A DNA stretch of 49,978 bases, from the NCBI GenBank assembly GCA_003240735.1, contig QFNE01000021.1, positions 1-49,978 of the forward strand. The letters run 5' to 3'. Positions 9,284 through 17,973 of the stretch are shown piece by piece. A program made the translations under genes and the position numbers. A model generated the notes under the pieces. That model was not told the origin of the DNA and searched no databases. It worked only from the letters and a program-made list of their open reading frames with translations. This DNA comes from Paracoccus denitrificans. GTDB lineage: Bacteria > Pseudomonadota > Alphaproteobacteria > Rhodobacterales > Rhodobacteraceae. Positions within the stretch are counted from its first letter, which is position 1. Every line of letters starts with the position of its first letter.

Positions 9284-9713
9284 ACTTATCCGCTACATTC
9301 CGCCGTGAGTCGACGTCTCGTGACAGGTCTTTCAGGAACCGATCGCCGGTCGCGATTCGTCTTCCGAGCGATTGCAGGAAGCCGTCGAACCGCTCCGCGC
9401 CCTTTGCACGGGCTGACGCCTGGGCACTGTCGGGCAGCGGCGGGGTTACGGTCAGCCAGAAGCGGATGAACAGCGAAAGCGTCTCGCCGAGAATGGCGAG
9501 ATCCTCATCCAGGCCATCGACCTGCCGGCCGAGCTTGTCCATGCGGCGGGCGAAGACGGCCTCAAGCCGTTCGGAAGCATCGGCCGACAGGAAGGACGCG
9601 ACGGCGGCTTCGATCACGGCGGACTTCGACACGTTACGGCGCAGCGCCAGAGCCTCGACCTTCTTCAACAGGTCCGGTTCGAAATAGACGTTCATGCGGG
9701 TCTTGGTTTGCAT
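9276..9713 (-). CDS. CopG/RHH family transcriptional regulator between traG and trbB
   Basis: 145 residues. N-terminal ribbon-helix-helix: beta strand RMNVYFEPDLLKKV, then helices VEALALRRNVSKSAVIEAA. A helical C-terminal extension follows (RRMDKLGRQVDGLDEDLAIL, SLFIRFWLTVTPPLP). This CopG protein sits between traG and trbB in most alphaproteobacterial trb ICEs and likely autoregulates the transfer genes or acts as an accessory relaxosome protein; the choice between these is inference. It starts 12 bases after the traG stop. Confidence 0.9.
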   Translation of the reverse strand: MQTKTRMNVYFEPDLLKKVEALALRRNVSKSAVIEAAVASFLSADASERLEAVFARRMDKLGRQVDGLDEDLAILGETLSLFIRFWLTVTPPLPDSAQASARAKGAERFDGFLQSLGRRIATGDRFLKDLSRDVDSRRNVADKLE

Positions 9714-9725
9714 GGCGGCGGCCCC

Positions 9726-11717
9726 TTACAGTTCGATGCCATCGGCCGGGTCCATCGTCGCCTGCCGTGCGACGGACGTGACCTGCTGGCGCATGGTGCG
9801 GGATTTGGCGGCGTCCACGTCCGGTTCGTCGTCGAGCACGTCGAACTCGCCGGCGACCGGACGTTCGTCGGGGACGATCTCCTCGTGTTCGGGCAGTTCC
9901 GGCTCGCGGCGAATGCCGGCGTTGGCGGAATCGGTCGCGGCGGCTTCCGGAGCCACCGACGCTGATGGGGCAACGGGCGCCGAGATCGTCAGCGCCGACC
10001 AGTCGTCGCCCGATGGCGCTTTCGACGCCTTGGACTGAGCGGACAGGTCGGGCGGTGGCAGCAACCGCTCCTTGAAGCGGGCATCCTCGTAGTAGCGCGC
10101 CTTCTTCGCCCGGATCGGCGGCACGCCCGCGACCAGCAATAGTTCGTCGGTCGGCGGAAGCTGCATCACCTCGCCGGGGGTGAGCAGCGGCCGGGCCGTC
10201 TCCTGCCGCGACACCATGAGATGGCCGAGCCAGGGCGACAGCCGATGGCCGGCATAGTTGGTGGAATCGCGCATCTCCGTCGCGGTGCCGAGGGAGTCCG
10301 ACACCCGCTTGGCAGTGCGCTCGTCATTGGTGGCGAAGGCGACACGGACATGGCAGTTGTCGAGCACCGAATTGTTCGCGCCATACGCCTTCTCGATCTG
10401 GTTGAGGCTCTGCGCGATCAGGAAACTCTTGATGCCGTAACCGGCCATGAAGGCCAGTGCGGACTCGAAGAAGTCGAGCCGACCCAGCGCCGGAAACTCG
10501 TCGAGCATCAACAGCAGCCGATGCCGGTTGGCGGCGTTCAGTTCCTCGGTCAGTCGTCGCCCGACCTGATTGAGGATCAGACGGATCAGCGGCTTGGTAC
10601 GGGCGATGTCGGAGGGCGGAACGACGAGGTAGAGGCTGACCGGCCGCTTGCCTGCGACGAGATCGGCGATGCGCCAATCGCAGCGCGCCGTCACCTTCGC
10701 CACCACGGGATCGCGGTACAGGCCGAGGAAGGACATGGTGGTGGAGAGCACGCCCGAGCGCTCGTTGTCGGATTTGTTGAGCAGTTCGCGCGCTGACGAG
10801 GCGATGACGGGATGAACGCCCGCTTCGCCCAGATGCGGCGTGGACATCATGGCGCGCAGCGTCGCCTCCATGGGACGCTTCGGATCGGAGAGGAAGTTTG
10901 CGACCCCGGCCAGCGTCTTGTCGGCTTCTGCATAGAGAACGTGCAGGATCACCCCGACCAGCAGCGAATGGCTGGTCTTTTCCCAGTGGTTGCGCTTGTC
11001 GAGCGCGCCTTCGGGATCGACCAGGATGTCGGCGATGTTCTGGACGTCGCGCACCTCCCAATCGCCGCGGCGGACCTCCAGCAGCGGATTGTAGGCCGAG
11101 GACTTCGCATCGGTCGGATCGAACAGCAGGACGCGGCCATGGCGCGCGCGGAAGCCCGCCGTCAGGCCCCAGTTCTCGCCCTTGATGTCATGGACGATGA
11201 CGCTGCCCGGCCAGGTCAGCAGCGTCGGTACGACGAGACCGACGCCTTTGCCGGAGCGCGTCGGCGCGAAGCACAGCACATGCTCGGGGCCGTCATGGCG
11301 CAGATAGTCGCGCTCCAACTTGCCGAGCACCACGCCGTCCGGGCCAAGCAGCCCGGCTGCCTTCACCTCCTCGGGAGAAGCCCAGCGCGCCGAGCCGTAG
11401 GTGGCGACGTTCTTGGCCTCACGCGCCCGGATGATCGACAGGGTGATGGCGACAATGATGGAGAGGAACCCGCCGGATGCGGCGATGATCGCGCCCTCGA
11501 CGAAGATCGCGGGCGCATAAGCGTCGTAGGAATACCACCACCAGAAGAACAGCGGCGGATAGTAGACCGGCCAGCCGCCCAGCTCGAACCACGGTGCGCC
11601 TAACTGTGCCTGAAACCCGAGCCGCCACGCCGTCCACTCGGTCGCGCCCCAGATCGCAGCCAGCACGATGGCGACGACGATGGTGATCTGGCCCCAGAGG
11701 ACACGGCTTCCCGACAT
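9726..11717 (-). CDS. traG: TraG, VirD4-type coupling ATPase
   Basis: 663 residues. ATG at 11717 (MSGSRVLWGQITI) is preferred over the in-frame ATG at 11735 because GGAG lies 5 bases before it. Two to three N-terminal membrane helices (TIVVAIVLAAIWGATEW, AIFVEGAIIAASGGFLSIIV), then the VirD4 ATPase core: Walker A FAPTRSGKGVGLVVP, VIVHDIKGENW, Walker B LLMLDEFPALG and the FLIAQSLNQI motif. The last 100 residues are acidic and Pro-rich, like other TraG tails. Couples the relaxase-DNA complex to the Trb channel. Starts the minus-strand traG-trb block. Confidence 0.97.
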   Translation of the reverse strand: MSGSRVLWGQITIVVAIVLAAIWGATEWTAWRLGFQAQLGAPWFELGGWPVYYPPLFFWWWYSYDAYAPAIFVEGAIIAASGGFLSIIVAITLSIIRAREAKNVATYGSARWASPEEVKAAGLLGPDGVVLGKLERDYLRHDGPEHVLCFAPTRSGKGVGLVVPTLLTWPGSVIVHDIKGENWGLTAGFRARHGRVLLFDPTDAKSSAYNPLLEVRRGDWEVRDVQNIADILVDPEGALDKRNHWEKTSHSLLVGVILHVLYAEADKTLAGVANFLSDPKRPMEATLRAMMSTPHLGEAGVHPVIASSARELLNKSDNERSGVLSTTMSFLGLYRDPVVAKVTARCDWRIADLVAGKRPVSLYLVVPPSDIARTKPLIRLILNQVGRRLTEELNAANRHRLLLMLDEFPALGRLDFFESALAFMAGYGIKSFLIAQSLNQIEKAYGANNSVLDNCHVRVAFATNDERTAKRVSDSLGTATEMRDSTNYAGHRLSPWLGHLMVSRQETARPLLTPGEVMQLPPTDELLLVAGVPPIRAKKARYYEDARFKERLLPPPDLSAQSKASKAPSGDDWSALTISAPVAPSASVAPEAAATDSANAGIRREPELPEHEEIVPDERPVAGEFDVLDDEPDVDAAKSRTMRQQVTSVARQATMDPADGIEL

Positions 11718-11834
11718 ACAGGCTCCAATCGGCAAAAGAGACGGAGCCGATCAGAGAATAGGCGGTTTCGCGAGAGGCAACAGAAAAGAACAGCGGGCGT
11801 GTTGCCGGATACCATGGCGTAGAAATCGGACGGG

Positions 11835-12134
11835 TCAGTGCCGCGTGTTGCGGGCTTCCTCAACGGCCTGTTCCAGAATGCGCCGGTAGCCGATCTTCGT
11901 CATCCACTGCGCGCGGGCGAGATGGCTTTCCCAACACGCCTTTGTCAGATTCAAATCCATGACCGGATCGCGATGCAGCACGATCCTCGCTACCTCGGTC
12001 CAATCAGCGCCGTCGCTCTCGGCGTCCAGCAGGCGCAGATAGGTGACGAAATGCGCCTCGTCATAGAGGGTTATATCCGGCTCTATGGGAGCCGCGTCAT
12101 CGACATCAGGATCGAGTTCGGGTTTGACGCGCAT
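11835..12134 (-). CDS. Small DUF2285 protein, QseM-like antiactivator
   Basis: 99 residues. ATG at 12134 is chosen over an in-frame ATG at 12194 because a perfect AAGGAGG (12147-12141) lies 6 bases before it. After an acidic N-terminus, the body (YDEAHFVTYLRLLDAESDGA, DWTEVARIVLHRD, WESHLARAQWMTKIGYRRIL) aligns by eye with the DUF2285 part of the fseA-like gene at 24173-24965: both have LRxLDAxxxGA, then an Ala/Ile helix, then GYRxxL near the end. Known biology: in ICEMlSymR7A a short DUF2285 protein, QseM, binds and inhibits FseA and TraR, and is next to the XRE regulator QseC. The same arrangement exists here, so an antiactivator role is a good inference. It lacks the DUF6499 part needed for activation. 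Confidence 0.75.
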   Translation of the reverse strand: MRVKPELDPDVDDAAPIEPDITLYDEAHFVTYLRLLDAESDGADWTEVARIVLHRDPVMDLNLTKACWESHLARAQWMTKIGYRRILEQAVEEARNTRH

Positions 12135-12291
12135 CTGCGGCCTCCTTCCGGCACCGCGGCTCGGACTGATGACTACCTCACTTTTGCTTCTCATGTGAAA
12201 CGGTTGATGTCTGACGATACAGTTGCGCCAAGCATCGTGCCGCCGCCAATAGTCGAAGCGATCCGATGAATATCACATGGCGAGACGAATC

Positions 12292-12320
12292 GGAACTATC
12301 GTTCCTGGAACGATCATTCC
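12292..12320. promoter_or_regulatory. Two tandem 14-bp palindromes, probable C-protein operators
   Basis: GGAACTATCGTTCC (12292-12305) and GGAACGATCATTCC (12307-12320) are adjacent, one base apart, so their centres are 15 bp apart. The first has 5-bp perfect arms. They sit 22-50 bases before the XRE gene and in the divergent region shared with the DUF2285 gene. Paired dyads of this spacing are the usual binding sites of controller (C) proteins, small XRE dimers that bind cooperatively. Likely the XRE protein's own operators. Confidence 0.75.
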
Positions 12321-12341
12321 TATTCAGGCTCCGCTCTCGTC

Positions 12342-12554
12342 ATGGATCTCAAGGAGGTCATGGCGATCAATCTGCGTCGGATACGTCACGACAAGCAACT
12401 GACGCAGGAGGAGTTGGCGGACAGCGCAGGCCTGAGCGCGCGCTATATCGGGGCGATCGAGCGTGCTGACGTGTCGGCCAGCGTCACCGTTCTGGGTCAG
12501 ATCGCAGATGCGCTGGGTGTCGAACCGGCCGATCTTGTGACGAAATCAGGCTGA
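12342..12554 (+). CDS. XRE/C-protein-like repressor (QseC-like)
   Basis: 70 residues, almost entirely a lambda-type HTH: AINLRRIRHDKQLTQEELAD, SAGLSARYIGAIERAD, then SVTVLGQIADALGVEPADL. The size and ARYIGAIERA motif match controller proteins of restriction systems and QseC. ATG at 12342 has no ribosome site; a strong AAGGAGG (12351-12357) is only 2 bases before an in-frame ATG at 12360, too close to serve it well. Leaderless translation from 12342, reported for QseC, would explain this. Divergent from the DUF2285 gene; its stop overlaps the convergent LysR gene's end by 9 bases. Confidence 0.8.
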   Translation: MDLKEVMAINLRRIRHDKQLTQEELADSAGLSARYIGAIERADVSASVTVLGQIADALGVEPADLVTKSG

Positions 12555-13496
12555 TCGGCTCATCTCGGCCGCGAGGTCGAGCAGGTTCTTCAGCGCTTGG
12601 CTGCGGTTATGCGGCGACCACACCGCACTGAACCGTGCCTGCTCCGTCTCATCAGCGATCATACGGAACGCGACGCCGGGAAACGGCACATGCGTTGCCG
12701 CTTCCGTTGTGAGCGTAATCCCTTCGCCATCGGCAACCATGTGCATCAGCGTGTCGCGGCCGACATCGCAGCGCCGGATGCTGGGCGTCCGGTCCCGCTC
12801 GGCGATCCGGCGGGTGATATGGCTCAGCATTTGCGGGCCTGCGCCGCCCTGCCGGACAAAGAACGTCTCTGAGGCCAGGTCGAGCCAACTTAAGCTCTCA
12901 GCCGTCGCCGATGGATTATGCGTCGGCAACGCTATCACAAAAGGCTCGCTCCAGACCAGACGGGAATGGCAGTCGGGTGCATCGGCGGCCCCCATGACAA
13001 AGGCGATGTCGAGCGCGCCTTCCCGGACCTGTCGGATCGTGTCGGCCGACCGCCCCTCGGTGATCACAAGTTCGATGTCCGGGTACTTCTCGCGATACTT
13101 GCGCCGCAGATCGGCGAGGAACTTGGCCGTGATGGAGGAATGCAGGCCGATGTTCAAACGGCCCACCGTGCCGGACGAGATGGCGCCAGCCGTCATGATC
13201 GCGTGATCGAGATGCTCGATACCCGCTGCGATTTCCGCGACGAAGATGCGCCCCGCCTCGGTCAGCCGGACACCGCGATGCCTCCGCTCGAACAGGAGGA
13301 TGCCAAGGTCGTCCTCAAGCGCTTTGATCCGCGTGCTAACGCTCGATTGGCTTACACCGAGCCTATTGGCGGCATGGCGGAAGTTGAGATACTCGGCAAC
13401 GGCAACAGCTTGCTTCAGGGCAACAAGTGGTATTCTCCCCGCACGATGGCTCGGAGCATTCTCATCATCGCGTGTCCTGTTCGCTATACGTCTCAT
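12546..13496 (-). CDS. LysR-family transcriptional regulator
   Basis: 316 residues from ATG at 13496 (a GTG at 13502 is also in frame; neither has a strong ribosome site). N-terminal winged HTH (LVALKQAVAVAEYLNFRHAA, LGVSQSSVSTRIKALEDDLG, LFERRHRGVRLTEAG) and a LysR substrate domain (GRLNIGLHSSITAKFLADL, VREGALDIAFVMG). Target unknown; the quinone oxidoreductase directly behind it (upstream on the same strand) is a candidate, though that gene has its own divergent LysR. Cargo rather than transfer function. Confidence 0.93.
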   Translation of the reverse strand: MRRIANRTRDDENAPSHRAGRIPLVALKQAVAVAEYLNFRHAANRLGVSQSSVSTRIKALEDDLGILLFERRHRGVRLTEAGRIFVAEIAAGIEHLDHAIMTAGAISSGTVGRLNIGLHSSITAKFLADLRRKYREKYPDIELVITEGRSADTIRQVREGALDIAFVMGAADAPDCHSRLVWSEPFVIALPTHNPSATAESLSWLDLASETFFVRQGGAGPQMLSHITRRIAERDRTPSIRRCDVGRDTLMHMVADGEGITLTTEAATHVPFPGVAFRMIADETEQARFSAVWSPHNRSQALKNLLDLAAEMSRSA

Positions 13497-13565
13497 CGTC
13501 ACCCAGTTGCTCGAAGCAATTGACGCCCGTCAGTTCGACTGACAGCGTCCAGACCCGCTTTCTGT

Positions 13566-14537
13566 TTATGGAATAAGCAACAGACTGCCGGTTGTGCGCC
13601 CCGCCTCCAGATCAGCTTGCGCCATCGCCGCGTCAGTCAGAGGGTATTCGCCCCCGATCTCGGCAACGATACCTGCCCGCATTGCGCTGAGCAGTGCTTT
13701 GGCCGCGATCGGATAAAGGTCCGTGTCCGCCGCATAGGCCATCACGCTAGGACGAGACAGCGACAGTGAGCGGAGGGGGCCGATAGCATCCAGCGCAATG
13801 GGAGGGATCGGCCCGGCCGCCTGACCGATGCTGGCGACCGTTCCAAAACGGCGGGTGCAAGCCAAGGTCTTTAGCAACATGTCGCCGCCGATGCCGTCGA
13901 TCGAGAAATCAACACCTTGGCCGCTTGTCAGCGCGTGGACTTCAGCGACGACATCGGAATCGCGCCCGACGATCACATGGTCTGCGCCATACGCTCGGGC
14001 GGCCTCTGCCTTTTGTTCCGATCCGGCCGTGCCGATCACCACTGCTCCGAGATGCTTCGCCCAGCGCACCAGCAGCGCGCCGAGACCACCCGCAGCGGCA
14101 TGAACAAGAAGCGTGTTGCCCGCCTCGACCTTGTAGGTCCGGGTCAGGAGCATATGCGCCGTCAGCCCTTTCAGCATTGACGCGGCGGCAATCCGTGACG
14201 AAATGCTATCAGGCAACCGGATAAGGCGCGCAGCCGGAATGAGCCGTGTCGTCGCGTAGGCACCGACCGGAGCCCCAGCATAAGCAACACGCTCACCAAC
14301 GGTAAAATCCGTTACGCCTTCGCCAGCAGCCTCGACGAGGCCTGCGCCCTCGACTCCCAGCACAGCGGGCAACGGTAGGGGATAGAGGCCTGTGCGGTGA
14401 TAGATGTCGATGAAATTGACGCCCACCGCCTCGTGCCGGATGCGGACGACGCCTGGTCCGGGTTCTCGCAGCGGACACTCGGAAACTTCAAGCATCTCAG
14501 CACTACCAGCGCCGACCATTCTTACCATCACGTCCAT
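13566..14537 (-). CDS. Zinc-independent MDR quinone oxidoreductase
   Basis: 323 residues from ATG at 14537 (GGAG about 8 bases before); the longer reading to 14576 lacks a site. Medium-chain dehydrogenase fold: N-terminal GroES-like domain (GPGVVRIRHEAVGVNFIDIY, HRTGLYPLPLPAVLGVEGAG) and a Rossmann domain with the NADPH-binding AAAGGLGALLVRWAKHLGA. HRTGLYP and the absence of catalytic zinc cysteines place it with QOR/ζ-crystallin type NADPH:quinone reductases. Probable detoxification of quinones or enals. Divergent from a LysR gene that likely controls it. Confidence 0.92.
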   Translation of the reverse strand: MDVMVRMVGAGSAEMLEVSECPLREPGPGVVRIRHEAVGVNFIDIYHRTGLYPLPLPAVLGVEGAGLVEAAGEGVTDFTVGERVAYAGAPVGAYATTRLIPAARLIRLPDSISSRIAAASMLKGLTAHMLLTRTYKVEAGNTLLVHAAAGGLGALLVRWAKHLGAVVIGTAGSEQKAEAARAYGADHVIVGRDSDVVAEVHALTSGQGVDFSIDGIGGDMLLKTLACTRRFGTVASIGQAAGPIPPIALDAIGPLRSLSLSRPSVMAYAADTDLYPIAAKALLSAMRAGIVAEIGGEYPLTDAAMAQADLEAGRTTGSLLLIP

Positions 14538-14563
14538 TTCGCTGCTCCACGCGGAATTTGAGC

Positions 14564-14627
14564 AATTTTCGCACATGGATATCTGTTAGAAAATTCCCTA
14601 TAATATCCCATCATATGTGAGAAAATT
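14564..14627. promoter_or_regulatory. Repeated GAAAATT motifs between qor and its LysR regulator
   Basis: Three copies of GAAAATT lie in the 98-base divergent region: inverted at 14564-14570, direct at 14589-14595 and 14621-14627. The last two form AGAAAATT repeats 32 bp apart (about three helical turns), and the first two form an inverted pair with an 18-base spacer. This is a plausible LysR binding array controlling both genes. Confidence 0.5.
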
Positions 14628-14635
14628 GACAATCC

Positions 14636-15523
14636 ATGGATTGGGAAAACCTTCGTCATTTCGCGGCGCTGGCCGCCACCGGCAGCCTCTCGGGCGCCGC
14701 TCGTCAACTCGGCGTCGAACATGCGACCATCGCGCGACGTATCGCGGCATTGGAAGCGGCGCTCGGGCTGAAGCTTGTTGATCGCCGCGGTCGACGTGTG
14801 ACGTTGACGGCGGACGGCGACCGTATCGCGGCGATCACGGAACGCATCGAACTGGATGCCCAGGCCATTGAGCGCGTAGCGGATGGCGCACGCTCTGAAC
14901 TGACGGGGAAAGTAACGATAAGCGCGCCGCCGGCGCTTGCCGCCGCCATGCTGACGGCACCGCTTGTCGAATTGCAGAAGGGCAATCCGGGACTGACGAT
15001 CCGTCTTGTCGGCGAAGTCCGTAGCGTGGCCCTGGAGCGGCGGGAGGCAGACATTGCGGTCAGGTTGAGCCGACCAGAAGATGGCGATCTCACGGTGATG
15101 AAGCTGGGTGAGATTGTGTTCCATCCCTACGCGGGTGCAGCCTATCTCGCGGAAACGCCGGAGGCCGACTGGTGCTTCATCGGCTACGACGCACCGATGA
15201 ACAGGTCTGTCCAACAATGCACGCTCGAAGAGTTCGCGGCTGGAAGGCGCTTTGCTTTCGAGACCAGCACATCCGAAATTCAACATGCCGCCGTGCTTGC
15301 CGGGGCCGGAATCGCCCTGTTGCCCGACTTCCTAGTAGCCGCAGAAACCTCGCTTGTTCGTGTGCCGCAGGGCACTCCACCATTGGTGCGGGATGTCTGG
15401 CTGGTGGTTCACACTGATATGAAGGGAGCAGCGCTGATCCGTACTGTGATCAAGGCTTTGAAGAAGGCGTTTTCTGCGCGTGCCGCCAACAGCGGCGACG
15501 ACATCACGACGGCGATAGCTTGA
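14636..15523 (+). CDS. LysR-family transcriptional regulator divergent from qor
   Basis: 295 residues. HTH at the N-terminus (WENLRHFAALAATGSLSGAA, LGVEHATIARRIAALEAALG, KLVDRRGRRVTLTADG) and a LysR substrate domain (GKVTISAPPALAAAMLTAPL, LERREADIAVRLSRPEDG, IQHAAVLAGAGIALLPDF). Divergent from the quinone oxidoreductase, the standard regulator-target layout. The last 15 residues are a non-conserved Ala/Asp tail. Confidence 0.93.
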   Translation: MDWENLRHFAALAATGSLSGAARQLGVEHATIARRIAALEAALGLKLVDRRGRRVTLTADGDRIAAITERIELDAQAIERVADGARSELTGKVTISAPPALAAAMLTAPLVELQKGNPGLTIRLVGEVRSVALERREADIAVRLSRPEDGDLTVMKLGEIVFHPYAGAAYLAETPEADWCFIGYDAPMNRSVQQCTLEEFAAGRRFAFETSTSEIQHAAVLAGAGIALLPDFLVAAETSLVRVPQGTPPLVRDVWLVVHTDMKGAALIRTVIKALKKAFSARAANSGDDITTAIA

Positions 15524-15632
15524 GACGTTAGAAGGCAGCGGTCCCCCAACTCGTGAAAGAGATCGGACAGTGGGCCTGGCCCGCCCATACCGTGCCCGTC
15601 AACGCATGCTGAAGTCGCATCGACGACAATCC

Positions 15633-17681
15633 TCAAAGCCCCAATCCCCGCTGCCGTCCCATCTGCCACGACACCGATCCGCCCTGGACGATCCCCGTCA
15701 CCTCCTTGCCGAGCTGCCGGTCGACGACCGGCCGCCACGGGACCAGCGTGAACTCGTGGCTCTTCTCGACGATGGCGAACTTGCCACTGGTGAGTTGGAC
15801 CGTCCCGGTGAAGGTGCCGCTGACGGTTTCGCCGTCTCCGGCGGCGCGGAACGGTATCGGCTTGGTGGCCGCCAACTCCGCCCCGGCCCGCGCCACCTCG
15901 CGCGCCTCCAGCGTCGATAGAAGATCGCGTCGATAGAGGACGCGGCCGTTCTGCTGACGGGTGGCGTGGCCCTGTTCGATCAGATGCTCGCGGCGGCGGT
16001 CCATCGCTTGGCTGACCTCCTGTCCGAACCCCGCCGACGCGATGTCTGACGGGCCGCGCCCGACCAGCCGGCGATCCAGCCAGGTCGCGCCGTCCGCCGT
16101 GATTTGCTTTTCCAGATCGAAGGTCGAGAGGACGCGGATGTTAAGCTGCCGTCCCTGGCCCGCATCGTGCGCGGCGGCGCGGGCCTCGAAGTCCTGCGGG
16201 ATGCGCCACTGGTCGGCGTCGATCCGCTCGACGATCCCGTTTCGGCGCAGCGCCTCCAGACGGCGCACATGGGCATCGACGAACCCCTCATAGTCGCCGC
16301 CGGGCACACGGCCGTCGAAGCGGGCCTGCTCCAGATGGCGGCTCGGTCGGTAGATGCCATCCTCGGCCATGCCGGCGATGGCGCGGTCGGCCGGGCGCGG
16401 CCCGGCGTCGGTCGCGCCGATCTCAATGACGCTGCCGATGCGGGCGTCCGCGACCTTCGCCTGATCGACGCCGGAGACGTGATGGGTGCGGCCGTCGATG
16501 CCGTCGATCACCAGCGTCAGGTTTTCGCCCAGTTCGTCGGTGAGATGCTTGTCCACCACGCGACCGACGATCGGAGTCGCGGGCGCTGTCTCGTGAATCT
16601 GGAAGCTCATCGGGTCGCGGTCATGACCCTCGGCGCGCATCGCCTTCTGCATGGTCCGCACGATGTCGCCGCGCTCGCCCATCTCTCGCAGCGTCGGCTC
16701 GAGCCGGTCGCTCAGTTCCCAGACGCCGGACGAGTGCTCGGTGGCCAGGCCCATCTTCTCCAGCTTGCCGAGACGGCGGATGCGGAGCGTCCGATCCTCC
16801 TGGCCGCGCAGATCGTCGGGCGCGTGGCGCAGGTCGAGCGCACCGCCCTCGGCCTCGTTCAGCATCGCGCGGTCGATGCGGGTGAAGCGGTCCTGATCGA
16901 TCTCGGCCGTCAGCTTGCGGCGCTGCTCGATCTCGGTGACGGGACCGAGTTCCAGCGTCGCCAGTTCGCTCGCGCGTTCACGGACGCCGTTGGCGAGATA
17001 ATCGCCATTGATGACCAGATCCTGGCCGAGATCGTCGCGGCCATTGACGACGACATGGACATGGGGGTGGCCGGTGTTGAAGTGGTTGACCGCCACCCAA
17101 TCGAGCTTGGTGCCGAGATCGGCTTCGAGTTGGCGCATCAGGTCTCGGGTATGGCCGGTCAGGTCTTCGATGTCGGCCCCGTCTTCCGGCGAGACGATGA
17201 AGCGGAACTGGTGACGATCATCCTTGCCGCGATCGAGGAAGGCGTCGCCGTCGGCACGGTCTTCGGTCGCCGAATAGAGCCGACCGCGCTCGCCGTCGCG
17301 AGAGGTGCCATCGCGCTGGATGTAGCGCAGATGCGCGGCGGCCTTGCCGCTCTTGCCGGCGGCGCGGACCGAGCGCAATTTGACGATGACGCGGCGGCTG
17401 CCGGGCTGACGATGGCTCCAGCCGTTCGACAGGTTGCGCGAGCGGACGAAGGCCGCGCCGCGCCCGCGCTTGACGCCCCGACCGGAGGCGACCGCGCCGT
17501 TTCGACCCGGCTTGCCGGATGCTCCGGCGCTGTCACGCGAAACCCGCCCGGACGCCGCGCCATGCTGGCGGGCGATCTTCCTGACCTTGGTGAGAAAGCT
17601 CCTGGCCTGGCCCGCTTTCGACGCATCGGAGCGGATGCGGCCGGGCCTCGGGCGGAAGCGATTGTCGTCGTCGGCGCTCAT
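15633..17681 (-). CDS. MOB relaxase, DUF3363 family (TraI/VirD2-like)
   Basis: 682 residues from ATG at 17681 (MSADDDNRFRPRPGRIR); the in-frame extension to 17759 lacks a ribosome site and crosses hairpin DNA. A basic N-terminus rich in Arg/Gly is followed by AHLRYIQRDGTSRDGE, which carries the probable catalytic Tyr region, and by the HUH metal motif HFNTGHPHVHVVVNG near residue 205. The C-terminal half is the DUF3363 domain. It nicks oriT, stays covalently bound to the 5' end and is exported by TraG/Trb. In ICEMlSymR7A the equivalent gene is rlxS. Last gene of the excisionase-headed operon. Confidence 0.95.
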   Translation of the reverse strand: MSADDDNRFRPRPGRIRSDASKAGQARSFLTKVRKIARQHGAASGRVSRDSAGASGKPGRNGAVASGRGVKRGRGAAFVRSRNLSNGWSHRQPGSRRVIVKLRSVRAAGKSGKAAAHLRYIQRDGTSRDGERGRLYSATEDRADGDAFLDRGKDDRHQFRFIVSPEDGADIEDLTGHTRDLMRQLEADLGTKLDWVAVNHFNTGHPHVHVVVNGRDDLGQDLVINGDYLANGVRERASELATLELGPVTEIEQRRKLTAEIDQDRFTRIDRAMLNEAEGGALDLRHAPDDLRGQEDRTLRIRRLGKLEKMGLATEHSSGVWELSDRLEPTLREMGERGDIVRTMQKAMRAEGHDRDPMSFQIHETAPATPIVGRVVDKHLTDELGENLTLVIDGIDGRTHHVSGVDQAKVADARIGSVIEIGATDAGPRPADRAIAGMAEDGIYRPSRHLEQARFDGRVPGGDYEGFVDAHVRRLEALRRNGIVERIDADQWRIPQDFEARAAAHDAGQGRQLNIRVLSTFDLEKQITADGATWLDRRLVGRGPSDIASAGFGQEVSQAMDRRREHLIEQGHATRQQNGRVLYRRDLLSTLEAREVARAGAELAATKPIPFRAAGDGETVSGTFTGTVQLTSGKFAIVEKSHEFTLVPWRPVVDRQLGKEVTGIVQGGSVSWQMGRQRGLGL

Positions 17682-17973
17682 CGGCGGCAATCCGCCCGAA
17701 AGCGCCGATTTCGGGCCAGAGTGCCGCCGAAAACGCGGCGGATTCTGGGTTTGCGGCAACCGGCGGCACTATGCCGCCCTGACGGCAGTGCCGTCCCAAA
17801 CAGTGTGCAGACAAGGGCTTGCCCCCCGGATCGGACCCATGGGGTGCCGTCCGCTTTAATCTTGCCCTCCCGCCTCTCTGCCCCTTCCGCCCCTCCTGAC
17901 CCTGATTCCGCCCGATCCCCTCCAAAACCTCTGCACACTGGAAAGGACCGCCAGCCATACCCTCGCGCCATGC
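17682..17973. other. Candidate oriT region upstream of the relaxase
   Basis: 292 bases between the relaxase start and the transglycosylase stop. It holds a two-part hairpin at 17764-17793 (CGGCAC with GTGCCG outside, TGCCG with CGGCA inside, 6-base loop) and a perfect 11-bp inverted repeat, CAGTGTGCAGA (17801-17811) with TCTGCACACTG (17930-17940), 118 bases apart, flanking a pyrimidine-rich stretch. Hairpins immediately 5' of a relaxase gene are where oriT usually lies. I cannot identify a nic consensus, so the call is positional and structural. Confidence 0.45.
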
